64,000 bases of DNA from Pseudomonas brassicacearum (GCF_000585995.1 NZ_CP007410.1:4429430-4493429); one strand, 5' to 3'. Shown: positions 17,126-27,300, counted from the stretch's first letter. Notes: a model not told the origin generated them from the letters alone. Program-made: numbers and translations.

Positions 17126-17290
17126 TCAGCCACACAAAGGGACAGGTACATTATCTGAACATGCGCGCACCATGATAAAGACAAGTACCCATAGAACCAG
17201 AATTTTAGCGGGTTGCGAAAATTCAAACCCAATAACTCTCTTAAGCCATAAAAGCACACAAGTTATAACAAGAGTAGCCACCCTCCCCAT
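17126..17290 (-). pseudogene. Paralogue of the small membrane protein (copy B), short or N-terminally degraded
   Basis: A 54-residue frame from the ATG at 17290 matches residues 28-69 of copy A and ends exactly at the shared LCG with a TGA. It has no good Shine-Dalgarno and lacks the first helix. A neighbouring frame upstream (beginning about 17340) reads FWEGFC..L in a spacing like the copy A start WSELC..L, and the two frames differ by 2 nt (or -1), so an indel probably broke the N-terminus. If translated as is, it would have one complete helix. Confidence 0.45.
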
Positions 17291-17498
17291 ACCAGGCCCG
17301 TGGCCAACACTCTACAAAACCCCTCCCAAAACGGCACCGCCCTAACCCCTTAAAAATTAATCAACCCCCTCAAAATCTTTACAAATCAAACTCCGCAACA
17401 GAAGGCCATATCCCGCGTTGAGGACACTCGCGATAGCACCCCACGAAATTCCGTGAGCCTTAGCGATGAACTTCCAACTGTGAATTCAAGTTAAGAAA

Positions 17499-17792
17499 CT
17501 AGGCACCACCACCACCACCACCACCACCCCGACTAAAGTAACCGGTCGTCAAACCACCATAAAAACCCAACATCGCCCCACCGGCAGCTTGTGCAGTGGT
17601 GGTGGGCGTAAAAAAGCCAAGGCCCGCACCAACGACCATGGCTTGACCCGCTCCAGTCCAGGTAGCTGGCGAACCGCTTCCTGCCTGGGCTCCAACATAT
17701 GCCGCACCAGCTGCAGCGGCGCCAGCGACTGCGCCCAATGGACCTACGGCCCCACTAACGATCTCAATTTCAGCCAATGTCAAATCACGCAT
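17499..17792 (-). CDS. Microcin-like peptide precursor with colicin V-type double-glycine leader
   Basis: The precursor is 97 residues, with AAAGGAG 7 nt before the ATG. The first 15 residues, MRDLTLAEIEIVSGA, closely match the colicin V leader (MRTLTLNELDSVSGG), with processing expected after Gly-Ala. The mature part of 82 residues is Gly/Ala-rich and hydrophobic, as in class II microcins. It has one Arg, no Lys and no Cys, and ends in eight glycines and an Ala. Such peptides are normally exported by a peptidase-containing ABC transporter, but none is in the window. A HlyC-like acyltransferase gene precedes it by 75 bp and small membrane protein genes follow. Killing activity is inferred from the leader and context. 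Confidence 0.72.
   Translation of the reverse strand: MRDLTLAEIEIVSGAVGPLGAVAGAAAAGAAYVGAQAGSGSPATWTGAGQAMVVGAGLGFFTPTTTAQAAGGAMLGFYGGLTTGYFSRGGGGGGGGA
17505..17528 (-). repeat. (GGT)8 microsatellite encoding the poly-Gly tail
   Basis: Eight consecutive identical GGT codons at the 3' end of the microcin-like gene. All-identical codons make length change by slippage likely. Confidence 0.9.
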
Positions 17793-17867
17793 TACCCCTC
17801 TCCTTTCATTGAATGATCAAGCTAAGTCAGTCAACTGGATAGTCACTTCCGTCCGACAAACTCAGAC

Positions 17868-18344
17868 CTACATTTTCGTTTTTACCGTGTAGCTTTTTTG
17901 GTTTCCACACGGAGTGTAATCATTCCCTCTGCGCATCCAATGTACTTTACTGACACCCTCCTCCCGAAAAATATCCTTCAGCCTCGCTACAGCTTCTTTT
18001 GCGCCTCCCGAAGGAAAACAAAAATCAATAATCCAAGTCCTCCCACCTTCGTTCCATTCAGAAGGATGAAGTAAAAATTCCGGATCAGTGAGTAATCGCT
18101 CCTCAGCATCGGGCGCCAAGTACGCCCAAGTCACATACCCCATAGGCAACCCAGTACAAGCAAAGAAGAACACAATCTGCCTATGATCAATTGCAGGCGA
18201 CAACCAGAAATCCAATGTAAGCATCCGAAAGGTGGAATAACGCCTACACATAAACATGACCATGCTGGCGAACCCTAAAAACTTTGCCTTTTCTTCAGTT
18301 GTAGAGGAGCGGCATTCCGTACGCAGATCAAACGTCATCTTCAC
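17868..18344 (-). CDS. HlyC-like toxin-activating acyltransferase
   Basis: The product is 158 residues from a GTG at 18344 with AGGAGGT six nt upstream. From about residue 23 it follows the HlyC pattern: LG, SPAI at 49-52, GYVTWAYL at 69-76, an acidic run EERL, SEWNEGGRTWIIDF at 95-108, then a basic end. HlyC enzymes take an acyl chain from acyl-ACP to internal lysines of RTX toxins. The catalytic Asp is kept (Asp107). The catalytic His (His23 in E. coli HlyC, by memory) falls on Tyr36 in an ungapped alignment, with no His nearby. No RTX toxin is present; the next gene is the microcin-like peptide. Codon use and AT content are unlike the neighbours, suggesting transfer. Confidence 0.7.
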   Translation of the reverse strand: MKMTFDLRTECRSSTTEEKAKFLGFASMVMFMCRRYSTFRMLTLDFWLSPAIDHRQIVFFFACTGLPMGYVTWAYLAPDAEERLLTDPEFLLHPSEWNEGGRTWIIDFCFPSGGAKEAVARLKDIFREEGVSKVHWMRRGNDYTPCGNQKSYTVKTKM

Positions 18345-18412
18345 TTAGATACCTCCTGACTGTTCTCCGTAGTTGTCGAGCAAAACGTCTCCACCCAAAA
18401 AATTTATGGTAT

Positions 18413-18426
18413 GAATCACCTGATTC
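18413..18426. promoter_or_regulatory. Candidate operator upstream of the acyltransferase/microcin operon
   Basis: GAATCA-CC-TGATTC is a perfect 6-bp inverted repeat about 70 bp before the acyltransferase start. On the minus strand it overlaps a TTGAAT that could be a -35 box, with AT-rich sequence beyond. The regulator is unknown. Confidence 0.35.
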
Positions 18427-18513
18427 AACTGCCGTGACTTGAAGTGGATTAAATATCACTCAATGCTGGATGACTACCCTACATGTGTAGGGGTTAGGCG
18501 TGGCAGCACCTCG

Positions 18514-18540
18514 CCAATTGACGCCCTACCCCCGCCCATG
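18514..18540. repeat. Right copy of the 27-bp direct repeat
   Basis: It matches 16805-16831 at 22 of 27 positions and lies between the island and the cbt riboswitch. It may be a duplicated target or recombination site, or a shared ancestral leader sequence. Confidence 0.5.
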
Positions 18541-18562
18541 CTCTCCTGTGCGCCTAGTTACG

Positions 18563-18764
18563 GGTGCCCTTCACAGGGTGAAACGGGAAACCGGTGAATC
18601 GTGTGCTTTACTCCAAAGCCACGTCAGTCCGGTGCTGCCCCCGCAACGGTAAGCGAGCGAAGCGTCTAAACCACTGTGTATGCCCTGCTACAAGGGCGCA
18701 TGGGAAGGTGACGCTTGCAGGCAAGGCTCAGCCCCTGCCCCTCGCGAGCCCGGAGACCGGCCCA
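18563..18764 (+). promoter_or_regulatory. Cobalamin riboswitch upstream of cbtB
   Basis: The aptamer elements appear in order on the plus strand: GGGAAACCGGTGAATC, CGTCAGTCCGGTGCTGCCCC then GCAACGGTAAG, the B12 box region with CCACTG at 18671-18676, GGGAAGGTG, and GAGCCCGGAGACCGGCC. It ends about 115 nt before the cbtB ATG and should control cbtB-cbtA-cobE-cobM. Confidence 0.92.
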
Positions 18765-18878
18765 TGACTCATGCATCAACAACCCGCGGTGGGCGGGCGC
18801 TGTTCGAACCTTGGCGAGCCTTCGTCTGGGGTTTCATTGCGCTCGATTCACCCGCTGACAAGACCAGAGGGAAGCGCC

Positions 18879-19067
18879 ATGTCGACCATCAGCAGCACCG
18901 CCCGCACCGCCAGTAGCACCACCACCCTGAGCCAACGCCTGAGCGCCGCGATCTTCGCTTCGATCCTGGGTGCCGGCCTGGTCTATTTCGCCGGTTTCTC
19001 CCACATCGAAGCGGTCCACAACGCCGCCCACGATACCCGTCACAGCGCCGCATTCCCGTGCCATTGA
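18879..19067 (+). CDS. cbtB: Cobalt transporter subunit CbtB
   Basis: The 62-residue protein has one transmembrane segment (about residues 23-43, FASILGAGLVYFAGF) and a His-containing C-terminus (H, AAHDTRHSAAFPCH) typical of CbtB. AGAGGGA precedes the ATG. CbtB with CbtA is a predicted B12-regulated cobalt importer in bacteria using the aerobic pathway. cbtA follows after 11 bp. Confidence 0.88.
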   Translation: MSTISSTARTASSTTTLSQRLSAAIFASILGAGLVYFAGFSHIEAVHNAAHDTRHSAAFPCH

Positions 19068-19078
19068 GACCTGACGAC

Positions 19079-19774
19079 ATGATCAAGCGTATCGCCCAGA
19101 CTGCCGGTTTCAGCGGACTGCTGGCCGCCCTGCTGCTGACCCTCCTGCAAAGTTTCTGGGTATCGCCGCTGATTCTGCAGGCCGAGACCTTTGAGAAGGC
19201 CCCGACCGCCGAAGTCCATGAACACGTCGACGGCGCTGCCCACACCCATGATGCCGAGGCCTGGGAGCCGGAAGACGGCTGGCAGCGCGTGCTGTCCACC
19301 ACCGGCGGCAACCTGGTGGTTGCGGTGGGTTTCGCGCTGATGCTGGCGGGCCTGTACACCTTGCGTGCGCCGACTCGCACCTCCCAAGGCCTGCTCTGGG
19401 GGTTGGCCGGTTATGCCACCTTCGTCCTGGCGCCGACCCTTGGCCTGCCGCCGGAACTGCCCGGCACCGCAGCGGCCGACCTGGCCCAGCGGCAGATGTG
19501 GTGGATCGGCACGGCGGCGTCCACGGCGGTGGGCATTGCGCTGATTGCCTTCGGCAAGCATTGGCTGCTCAAGTTGCTGGGCGTGGCGACGTTGCTGGTG
19601 CCCCATGTCATCGGTGCGCCGCAGCCCGAAGTCCATTCGATGCTGGCGCCCGAAGCGCTTGAAACTCAATTCAAGATCGCCTCGCAAGTGACCAACGTCG
19701 CGTTCTGGCTGGCCCTGGGCCTGATCAGCGCCTGGCTGTTTCGCCGTGATGGTCTAGCCCGCCACGACACATGA
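19079..19774 (+). CDS. cbtA: Cobalt transporter CbtA
   Basis: The 231-residue integral membrane protein has about five hydrophobic spans, the first near residues 7-30. A His-rich periplasmic loop (HEHVDGAAHTHDAE, about residues 49-62) could bind cobalt and is a family hallmark. The start at 19079 gives the family length; the in-frame codon at 19058 would overlap cbtB. Its 3' end overlaps cobE by 4 bp (ATGA). Confidence 0.9.
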   Translation: MIKRIAQTAGFSGLLAALLLTLLQSFWVSPLILQAETFEKAPTAEVHEHVDGAAHTHDAEAWEPEDGWQRVLSTTGGNLVVAVGFALMLAGLYTLRAPTRTSQGLLWGLAGYATFVLAPTLGLPPELPGTAAADLAQRQMWWIGTAASTAVGIALIAFGKHWLLKLLGVATLLVPHVIGAPQPEVHSMLAPEALETQFKIASQVTNVAFWLALGLISAWLFRRDGLARHDT

Positions 19775-20175
19775 ACAATGGGCCGATGCTGGTGGTCGGC
19801 CTCGGCTGCCAACGCGGTTGCCCGGCCAGCACGTTGCGGGCATTGCTCGACCAGACGCTACTGGCCCACGGCATTGCAATTGATCAGGTGCAAGCCCTGG
19901 CCAGTATCGATCTCAAGCGTGACGAGCCGGGCTTGCTGGAGTTGGCCAGGCAACTGGCGCTGCCGCTGACCTGCTTCAGCGCCCGGCAGTTGGCCGGTTA
20001 TCAGGATCGACTCAGTCACCGCTCCGAAATCGCCTTCGAGCGCACCGGCTGCTACGGCGTCGCCGAAAGCGCCGCCCTGGCCCTGGCCGACCAGCTAGGC
20101 ACAAAGCCCGCAACCCTGCTGATTTCCCGCCAGAAGGCCCCCAGCGTCACGTTGGCATTGGCGCTCGTGTCGTAA
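19771..20175 (+). CDS. cobE: Cobalamin biosynthesis protein CobE / CbiG C-terminal-like
   Basis: The 134-residue protein matches the CobE/CbiG C-terminal domain: an N-terminal VVGLGCQRGCP motif (general form GxGxxxG), then a DLKRDE segment and a late GVAESAAL. CbiG homologues open the C20 lactone of cobalt-precorrin-5A; the role of CobE in the aerobic pathway is less certain. It is translationally coupled to cbtA and followed by cobM. Confidence 0.85.
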   Translation: MNNGPMLVVGLGCQRGCPASTLRALLDQTLLAHGIAIDQVQALASIDLKRDEPGLLELARQLALPLTCFSARQLAGYQDRLSHRSEIAFERTGCYGVAESAALALADQLGTKPATLLISRQKAPSVTLALALVS

Positions 20176-20251
20176 ATCCCGATAATTCGCCCTCAGGATC
20201 ATGAGCGATCTTCATCTGGGCGACGCTCACTCACTTTTACAGGAGCCGGTC

Positions 20252-20998
20252 ATGACCGTTTACTTCATCGGCGCCGGCCCCGGCGACCCGGAACTGATCA
20301 CCGTCAAAGGCCAGCGGCTGATTCGCCGTTGCGCGGTGATCATCTATGCCGGCTCCCTGGTGCCGGCGGCCGTGCTTGAAGGCCATCGCGCCGAACAGGT
20401 GGTCAACAGCGCCGAGCTGCACCTGGAACAAATCATCGAACTGATCAAAACCGCGCACCTCAAGGGTCAGGACGTGGCCAGGGTGCATTCCGGCGACCCG
20501 AGCCTGTACGGCGCCATCGGCGAACAGATTCGGTGCCTGCGGGCGCTGGGCATCCCCTTCGAGATCATCCCGGGTGTGACCGCGACCTCAGCCTGCGCCG
20601 CCTTGCTGGGTGCGGAGCTGACCCTGCCTGACGTCTCCCAAAGCGTGATCCTCACCCGCTACGCGGACAAGACCGCGATGCCCGCCGGGGAAGAATTTTC
20701 CATCCTGGCACAGCACGGGGCGACCATGGCGATTCACCTGGGGGTCAATCATCTGGAAAAAATCGTCAGTGAATTGCTGCCCCACTACGGCGCGGATTGC
20801 CCGATCGCGGTGATCCACCGGGCGACATGGCCAGATCAGGATTGGGTGCTGGGCACGCTGGCTGATATTGCCGAGAAGGTGCAGGCCAAGGGTTTCCGTC
20901 GAACGGCGCTGATTCTGGTGGGGCGTGTGCTGGGCAACGACGTGTTCAGCGAATCGTCGCTGTACCGCGCCGGGCATGCGCATCTCTACCGGCCCTGA
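20252..20998 (+). CDS. cobM: Precorrin-4 C(11)-methyltransferase CobM
   Basis: The 248-residue SAM-dependent tetrapyrrole methylase would convert precorrin-4 to precorrin-5. The N-terminal FIGAGPGDPELITVKG and the SGDPSLYGAIGEQ and GVTATSACAALLG motifs are characteristic. I use the ATG at 20252, preceded by AGGAG; an upstream in-frame ATG at 20201 has no ribosome site. It ends the B12 riboswitch-controlled operon. Confidence 0.92.
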   Translation: MTVYFIGAGPGDPELITVKGQRLIRRCAVIIYAGSLVPAAVLEGHRAEQVVNSAELHLEQIIELIKTAHLKGQDVARVHSGDPSLYGAIGEQIRCLRALGIPFEIIPGVTATSACAALLGAELTLPDVSQSVILTRYADKTAMPAGEEFSILAQHGATMAIHLGVNHLEKIVSELLPHYGADCPIAVIHRATWPDQDWVLGTLADIAEKVQAKGFRRTALILVGRVLGNDVFSESSLYRAGHAHLYRP

Positions 20999-21013
20999 GT
21001 ACAAAAAGGACCC

Positions 21014-21102
21014 TGTGGGAGCGAGCTTGCTCGCGATAGCGGTGGGTCAGCTTGCAAGGATGTTGAATGTGACGCCGTCATCGCGAGCAAGCTCGCTCCC
21101 AC
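21014..21102. repeat. REP palindrome pair (GGGAGCGAGCTTGCTCGCGA family)
   Basis: An inverted pair between the convergent cobM and nfuA genes, directly followed by a pair of another family. Confidence 0.85.
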
Positions 21103-21125
21103 ATGGGTTTCGAGATGGTCATTCT

Positions 21126-21242
21126 TGTGGCGAGGGATTTATCCCCGTTGGGGCCGCGGGGGCCCCAACAAGCTACCTGACTTGTTGCAAACAAGATCTG
21201 GGGCTGCTGCGCAGCCCAGCGGGGATAAATCCCCTCGCCACA
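21126..21242. repeat. REP palindrome pair (GGCGAGGGGATTTATCCCC family)
   Basis: Inverted copies, the left one lacking one G of the GGGG run. They end at the nfuA stop codon. Two REP families side by side could serve as a bidirectional terminator. Confidence 0.85.
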
Positions 21243-21243
21243 A

Positions 21244-21837
<594 letters not shown>

Positions 21838-21945
21838 TCACAGGCTTGCCGGCAGTTTACGCCAATCATCGCGCCGGACAAAGTCCTAGTATTTTTGTCG
21901 GGAAAGCAGCCGCTGGCGGCGCGAGTTCGCCGCCGGGCCTCCCGA

Positions 21946-24234
21946 TCAGAGGTTCTGGTAGCGATTCATATCCAGAACACCGGCTTCCAGAGGCTCCGTT
22001 TCCTGGATGTATCGGTCCAGGTCATGGAAGTAGTACCAGAACTGCGGGTGGCTGCGACGAATCCCCCAACGCTCGACGATCCGCTCGAATGCCGGCGCGT
22101 CCTGGGCGTTTTCCATGGCATCGACAAACGCCGGCACTTGCCCGGCGGGGATGTTGAACATGAAGTTCGGGTAGCTGCTCATCACGCCCGGATACACCGT
22201 CAGCGTGTCCAGCCCCGGTTGGTAACGCGATGCTTCGCCAAGCAGGAATGCCACGTTACTGTGGGCGCGATTGCGCAACAGGCTGTAGATCTCGCGACCA
22301 CCGCTGGCGGTTTCGACACGCAACATGGTCGCTTCCGGCAGCTGATTGATGACGCTGAGCCCCGCCGCCGGCCGTGACACCAGGCGACTGAGGGCCTGTT
22401 CGGCATTCTGCAGGGTCGGATCAATGTTCGGCCGGGAACAATAGGCGCCGTCGCAGCGGTTGATGGGATCGGGTCGCGCGTTCAGCTCGCCATAACGGGC
22501 CAGCAATTGCTCGGCGAAATCGCGTTTGGGGTCGTGTTCATCCAGCTTGAGTGCAGTCGGCTTATCGTCGTCGATGGCTTCGTAATCCAGCCACATCTTG
22601 AATTTGCCGCCGGACTGATACCAATCGTTGAGGTAATCCTCCCGGGAATCGGCCGGCATCAGGCGCAGGAAATTCTGCTCCGCGCCGTTGCGGATCAGGT
22701 CGAAATACAGCCGGGTCTGGGCCTGGTGGGACACGTTGCCGAACACATCGAAATTCACCGCCAACTGATAATAGGTACGTTCCAGCAGCGGAAAATCGAA
22801 CAACCACATCGTCTGCGGCACTTCGCCGATCAGCCCTTTGCTGACCGAGGCACTGTCGAAGTGGCGGAAAATACTCAGCAGCGCATTGTCGTTCCCGGCC
22901 CACAGCGTCGACCAGCTTGGCGCCGGGACATCAGCATAGCTGTCGCGGCGCAAGGCTTCGTACGCGTTGCGCTTGTCGCGATAGTCGAGCCACAGGCTGA
23001 CGACGCTGCCCACATCGTCGTTCTGCCCCGGCATCGCCAGCAACGGCGTGGCCTGGCCCCGGTAGTTCGGGTCGGTGATGTACAGGTCATGCTCGGGGGC
23101 CTGGAACAGCGCCCAGAAATTATCGCGGATCACATCCGTGGCGATCTGCCCGCGACACACCGGGCCCCGGATGAAAGTGCGTACGAAATACTCGGCGTTA
23201 TCGAGCATGAACTGGTAGCGGGCCTGGGCCGGGATCGCCTCGAACGTGGAAAACGGATTGGCCCGGCGCTCCGGCCCGTAGCCCGGCAATGCATTGACCT
23301 GCCAATTGCCGCTGTAGAACAGGCTTTTGATCCGCGCCATCTTGGCCGCGCTCAAGCCGTAGGTGATGTGGGTCTTGTGCACGATCACCCCCTGCACCGG
23401 CCAGAGCCGGTAATACACGCGGGTGCCGGGATCGTCGTTCGGACGGCGGGTATTGATCAAGTCAATCGGCTGGCCGGTGGGCGTGCGCGAACGCACCCAC
23501 TGGAAGAAATGCCCCGGTTCGCCGTCCTTGAAATAAATGTGCGCCAAGAACCAATGCTCGAACAACCAGCGGCCCACCAGGCTTTCCCGGGCTCCAGGGG
23601 CGTTGAGCAGGTTTTCCCATTGCACCACTTGCAAGGCTTCGGCGGCGCTCGGGGCCAGGGCCTGCTGGTCAATGGGCGCGCCTGCGGCCAGCCAGCGTCG
23701 CAGGGTCTGGTATTGCGGGTCGGTCAGGCCGGTGACGGCCAGGGGCATGCCCTCCCTGGGATGGGCAGCAGCATATTCGTCGAATTGATCCGGCATCGCG
23801 CAGCTGTTCTCTCGATTGAGACCCAGCACGATCTCCTCCGGCAGCTTGGCGTTGGGTTGCAGCGGCGTGCGGTGCCCCAGCTCCAGCATCCGTGCCATCA
23901 ACGCCGCCTGGCTGCCCTGGGCATCGAGCACCGAATAGAAGCCCTTGCGCTGCCAGGCCTGCGGGCCCGAGGCATCATAGAACAAGCGGGTCGGGTCGGC
24001 GGCCTGGCGCCGCTCGCCGTCGTACACCGACAGTTTGCTCGCGCCCCGGGACGCACCTTCACCACTGCCCAGGTTCAACTGGCAAGCGGAGTCGTAGCAA
24101 GCGTGACACGCCACGCATTTTTCCGTGAAGATCGGTTGTATATCGCGAGTGTAAGAGATCGCGGGAGCAGGACTCCCGGCGGCTGCGCTAAAAGACAACA
24201 GCAGCAGACTGCCGAATAAGACGCGGTACGGCAT
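21946..24234 (-). CDS. cti: Fatty acid cis/trans isomerase Cti
   Basis: The 762-residue periplasmic enzyme turns cis-unsaturated membrane fatty acids into trans isomers without energy, a fast response to solvents and heat in Pseudomonas. It has a signal peptide (about residues 1-19, [12 protein letters not shown]) and one c-type heme motif CVACH near residue 40. I place the start at 24234; the longer frame lacks a signal peptide at its start. It is monocistronic and divergent from metH. Confidence 0.93.
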   Translation of the reverse strand: MPYRVLFGSLLLLSFSAAAGSPAPAISYTRDIQPIFTEKCVACHACYDSACQLNLGSGEGASRGASKLSVYDGERRQAADPTRLFYDASGPQAWQRKGFYSVLDAQGSQAALMARMLELGHRTPLQPNAKLPEEIVLGLNRENSCAMPDQFDEYAAAHPREGMPLAVTGLTDPQYQTLRRWLAAGAPIDQQALAPSAAEALQVVQWENLLNAPGARESLVGRWLFEHWFLAHIYFKDGEPGHFFQWVRSRTPTGQPIDLINTRRPNDDPGTRVYYRLWPVQGVIVHKTHITYGLSAAKMARIKSLFYSGNWQVNALPGYGPERRANPFSTFEAIPAQARYQFMLDNAEYFVRTFIRGPVCRGQIATDVIRDNFWALFQAPEHDLYITDPNYRGQATPLLAMPGQNDDVGSVVSLWLDYRDKRNAYEALRRDSYADVPAPSWSTLWAGNDNALLSIFRHFDSASVSKGLIGEVPQTMWLFDFPLLERTYYQLAVNFDVFGNVSHQAQTRLYFDLIRNGAEQNFLRLMPADSREDYLNDWYQSGGKFKMWLDYEAIDDDKPTALKLDEHDPKRDFAEQLLARYGELNARPDPINRCDGAYCSRPNIDPTLQNAEQALSRLVSRPAAGLSVINQLPEATMLRVETASGGREIYSLLRNRAHSNVAFLLGEASRYQPGLDTLTVYPGVMSSYPNFMFNIPAGQVPAFVDAMENAQDAPAFERIVERWGIRRSHPQFWYYFHDLDRYIQETEPLEAGVLDMNRYQNL

Positions 24235-24392
24235 GTCTCGGGTCCCTAAGAGATAGTCCGGCGATTCTACCGGGCCAGCATCGCCTTGCAAACATGAGCG
24301 ATATTCATGCAAAAGCCCGCCATGATCAAATCCCACACAGGTTTGTTATCATTCCGGCCTTCGTAATGGTCTTTTTTTCCCCAGGTAGTCCT

Positions 24393-27300
24393 ATGTCCGA
24401 TCGCAGCGCTCGCCTTTATCTTCTCCAGCAGGCTCTCAAGGAACGCATCCTGATCCTCGACGGCGGCATGGGCACGATGATCCAGAGCTACAAGCTCGAG
24501 GAGCAGGACTACCGTGGCAAGCGCTTTGCCGACTGGCCGAGCGACGTCAAGGGCAACAACGACCTGCTGGTGCTGAGCCGCCCGGACGTGATCGGCGCCA
24601 TTGAAAAAGCCTACCTGGATGCCGGCGCCGACATCCTGGAAACCAACACCTTCAACGCCACCCAAGTGTCCCAGGCCGACTACGGCATGCAGGCCCTGGC
24701 CTACGAGCTGAACCTGGAAGGCGCGCGCCTGGCCCGCAAAGTGGCCGACGCCAAGACCCTGGAAACCCCGGACAAACCGCGTTTCGTCGCCGGTGTGCTC
24801 GGCCCGACCAGCCGCACCTGCTCGCTGTCGCCGGACGTGAACAACCCCGGCTACCGCAACGTGACCTTCGATGAATTGGTGGAGAACTACACCGAGGCCA
24901 CCAAGGGCCTGATCGAAGGCGGCGCCGACCTGATCCTGATCGAAACCATTTTCGACACGCTGAACGCCAAGGCGGCGATTTTCGCCGTGCAGGGGGTCTA
25001 CGAAGAGCTGGGTGTCGAACTGCCGATCATGATCTCCGGCACCATCACCGATGCCTCCGGCCGCACCCTCTCCGGCCAGACCACCGAAGCCTTCTGGAAC
25101 TCCGTGGCCCACGCCAAGCCGATTTCCGTGGGTTTGAACTGCGCCCTCGGCGCCAGCGAACTGCGCCCGTACCTGGAAGAGCTGTCGAACAAGGCCAACA
25201 CCCACGTCTCGGCCCACCCGAACGCCGGCCTGCCCAACGAATTCGGTGAATACGACGAATTGCCGGCCGAGACCGCCAAAGTCATCGAGGAATTCGCCCA
25301 GAGCGGCTTCCTGAACATCGTCGGCGGTTGCTGCGGCACCACCCCGGCGCACATTGAAGCCATCGCCAAGGCCGTTGCTGGCTATGCGCCGCGGCCTATT
25401 CCAGAGATTCCCCGGGCCTGCCGCCTGTCGGGCCTGGAACCGTTCACCATCGATCGCAACTCCTTGTTCGTCAACGTCGGCGAACGGACCAACATCACCG
25501 GCTCCGCCAAGTTCGCCCGGTTGATCCGCGAAGACAACTACACCGAAGCCCTGGAAGTGGCCCTGCAGCAGGTCGAGGCCGGCGCCCAGGTGATCGACAT
25601 CAACATGGACGAGGGCATGCTCGATTCGAAGAAGGCCATGGTGACCTTCCTCAATCTGATCGCCGGCGAACCGGACATCTCCCGAGTGCCGATCATGATC
25701 GACTCCTCGAAATGGGAAGTGATCGAAGCCGGCCTCAAGTGCATCCAGGGCAAGGGCATCGTCAACTCCATCAGCATGAAGGAAGGTGTCGAGCAGTTCA
25801 TCTATCACGCCAAACTGTGCAAACGCTACGGCGCCGCCGTGGTGGTGATGGCCTTCGACGAAGCCGGCCAGGCCGACACCGAGGCGCGCAAGAAAGAAAT
25901 CTGCAAGCGCTCCTATGACATCCTGGTCAATGAAGTTGGCTTCCCGCCGGAAGACATCATCTTCGACCCGAACATCTTCGCCGTCGCCACCGGCATCGAA
26001 GAGCACAACAACTATGCCGTGGACTTCATCAACGCCTGCGCCTACATCCGCGACGAACTGCCCTACGCGCTGACCTCCGGCGGCGTGTCCAACGTGTCGT
26101 TCTCGTTCCGTGGCAACAACCCGGTGCGCGAGGCGATCCACTCGGTGTTCCTGCTGTATGCGATCCGCGCGGGCCTGACCATGGGTATCGTCAACGCCGG
26201 CCAGCTGGAGATCTACGACCAGATCCCGGCGGAACTGCGCGACGCCGTGGAAGACGTGATCCTCAACCGTACCCCCGAAGGCACCGACGCCCTCCTCGCC
26301 ATCGCCGACAAGTACAAGGGCGACGGCAGCGTCAAGGAAGCGGAAACCGAGGAATGGCGCGGCTGGGAAGTCAACAAGCGCCTGGAACATGCCCTGGTCA
26401 AGGGCATCACCACCCACATCGTCGAAGACACCGAAGAGTCGCGCCAGTCCTTCACCCGGCCCATCGAAGTCATTGAAGGCCCGCTGATGGCCGGCATGAA
26501 CATCGTCGGCGACCTGTTTGGTGCCGGTAAAATGTTCCTGCCCCAAGTGGTCAAGTCCGCCCGTGTAATGAAGCAGGCCGTGGCCCACCTGATTCCGTTC
26601 ATCGAGGCGGAAAAAGGCGACAAGCCGGAAGCCAAGGGCAAGATCCTGATGGCTACGGTCAAGGGCGACGTCCATGACATCGGCAAGAACATCGTTGGCG
26701 TGGTGCTGGGTTGCAACGGCTATGACATTGTCGACCTGGGCGTGATGGTGCCGGCGGAGAAGATCCTGCAGGTGGCCAAGGAGCAGAAGTGCGACATCAT
26801 CGGCCTGTCCGGCCTGATCACCCCATCCCTGGATGAGATGGTGCATGTGGCGCGCGAGATGCAGCGCCAGGATTTCCACCTGCCATTGATGATCGGTGGC
26901 GCGACGACTTCCAAGGCCCACACGGCGGTAAAAATCGAACCCAAGTACAACAATGACGCGGTGATCTACGTCACCGACGCCTCCCGCGCCGTGGGCGTGG
27001 CCACGCAATTGCTGTCCAAGGAACTCAAGCCGGCGTTCGTCGAGAAAACCCGCCAGGAATACGTGGACGTGCGCGAGCGTACGTCCAACCGCAGCGCCCG
27101 CACCGAGCGCCTGAGCTACCCGGCGGCCGTGGCCAAGAAGCCGCAGTTCGACTGGAGCAGCTACCAGCCGGTCAAGCCGACCTTCACTGGCGCGCGGGTC
27201 CTGGACGACATCGACCTCAACGTCCTGGCCGAATACATCGACTGGACGCCGTTCTTCATTTCCTGGGACCTGGCCGGCAAGTATCCGCGCATCCTCACCG

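Noticed and set aside
17312..17498. Additional coding frame between the peptide and copy B (reads ...HSWKFIAKAHGISWGAIASVLN...)
   Set aside because: It is protein-like but has no start codon or ribosome site, and is probably degraded sequence; too weak to list as a gene.
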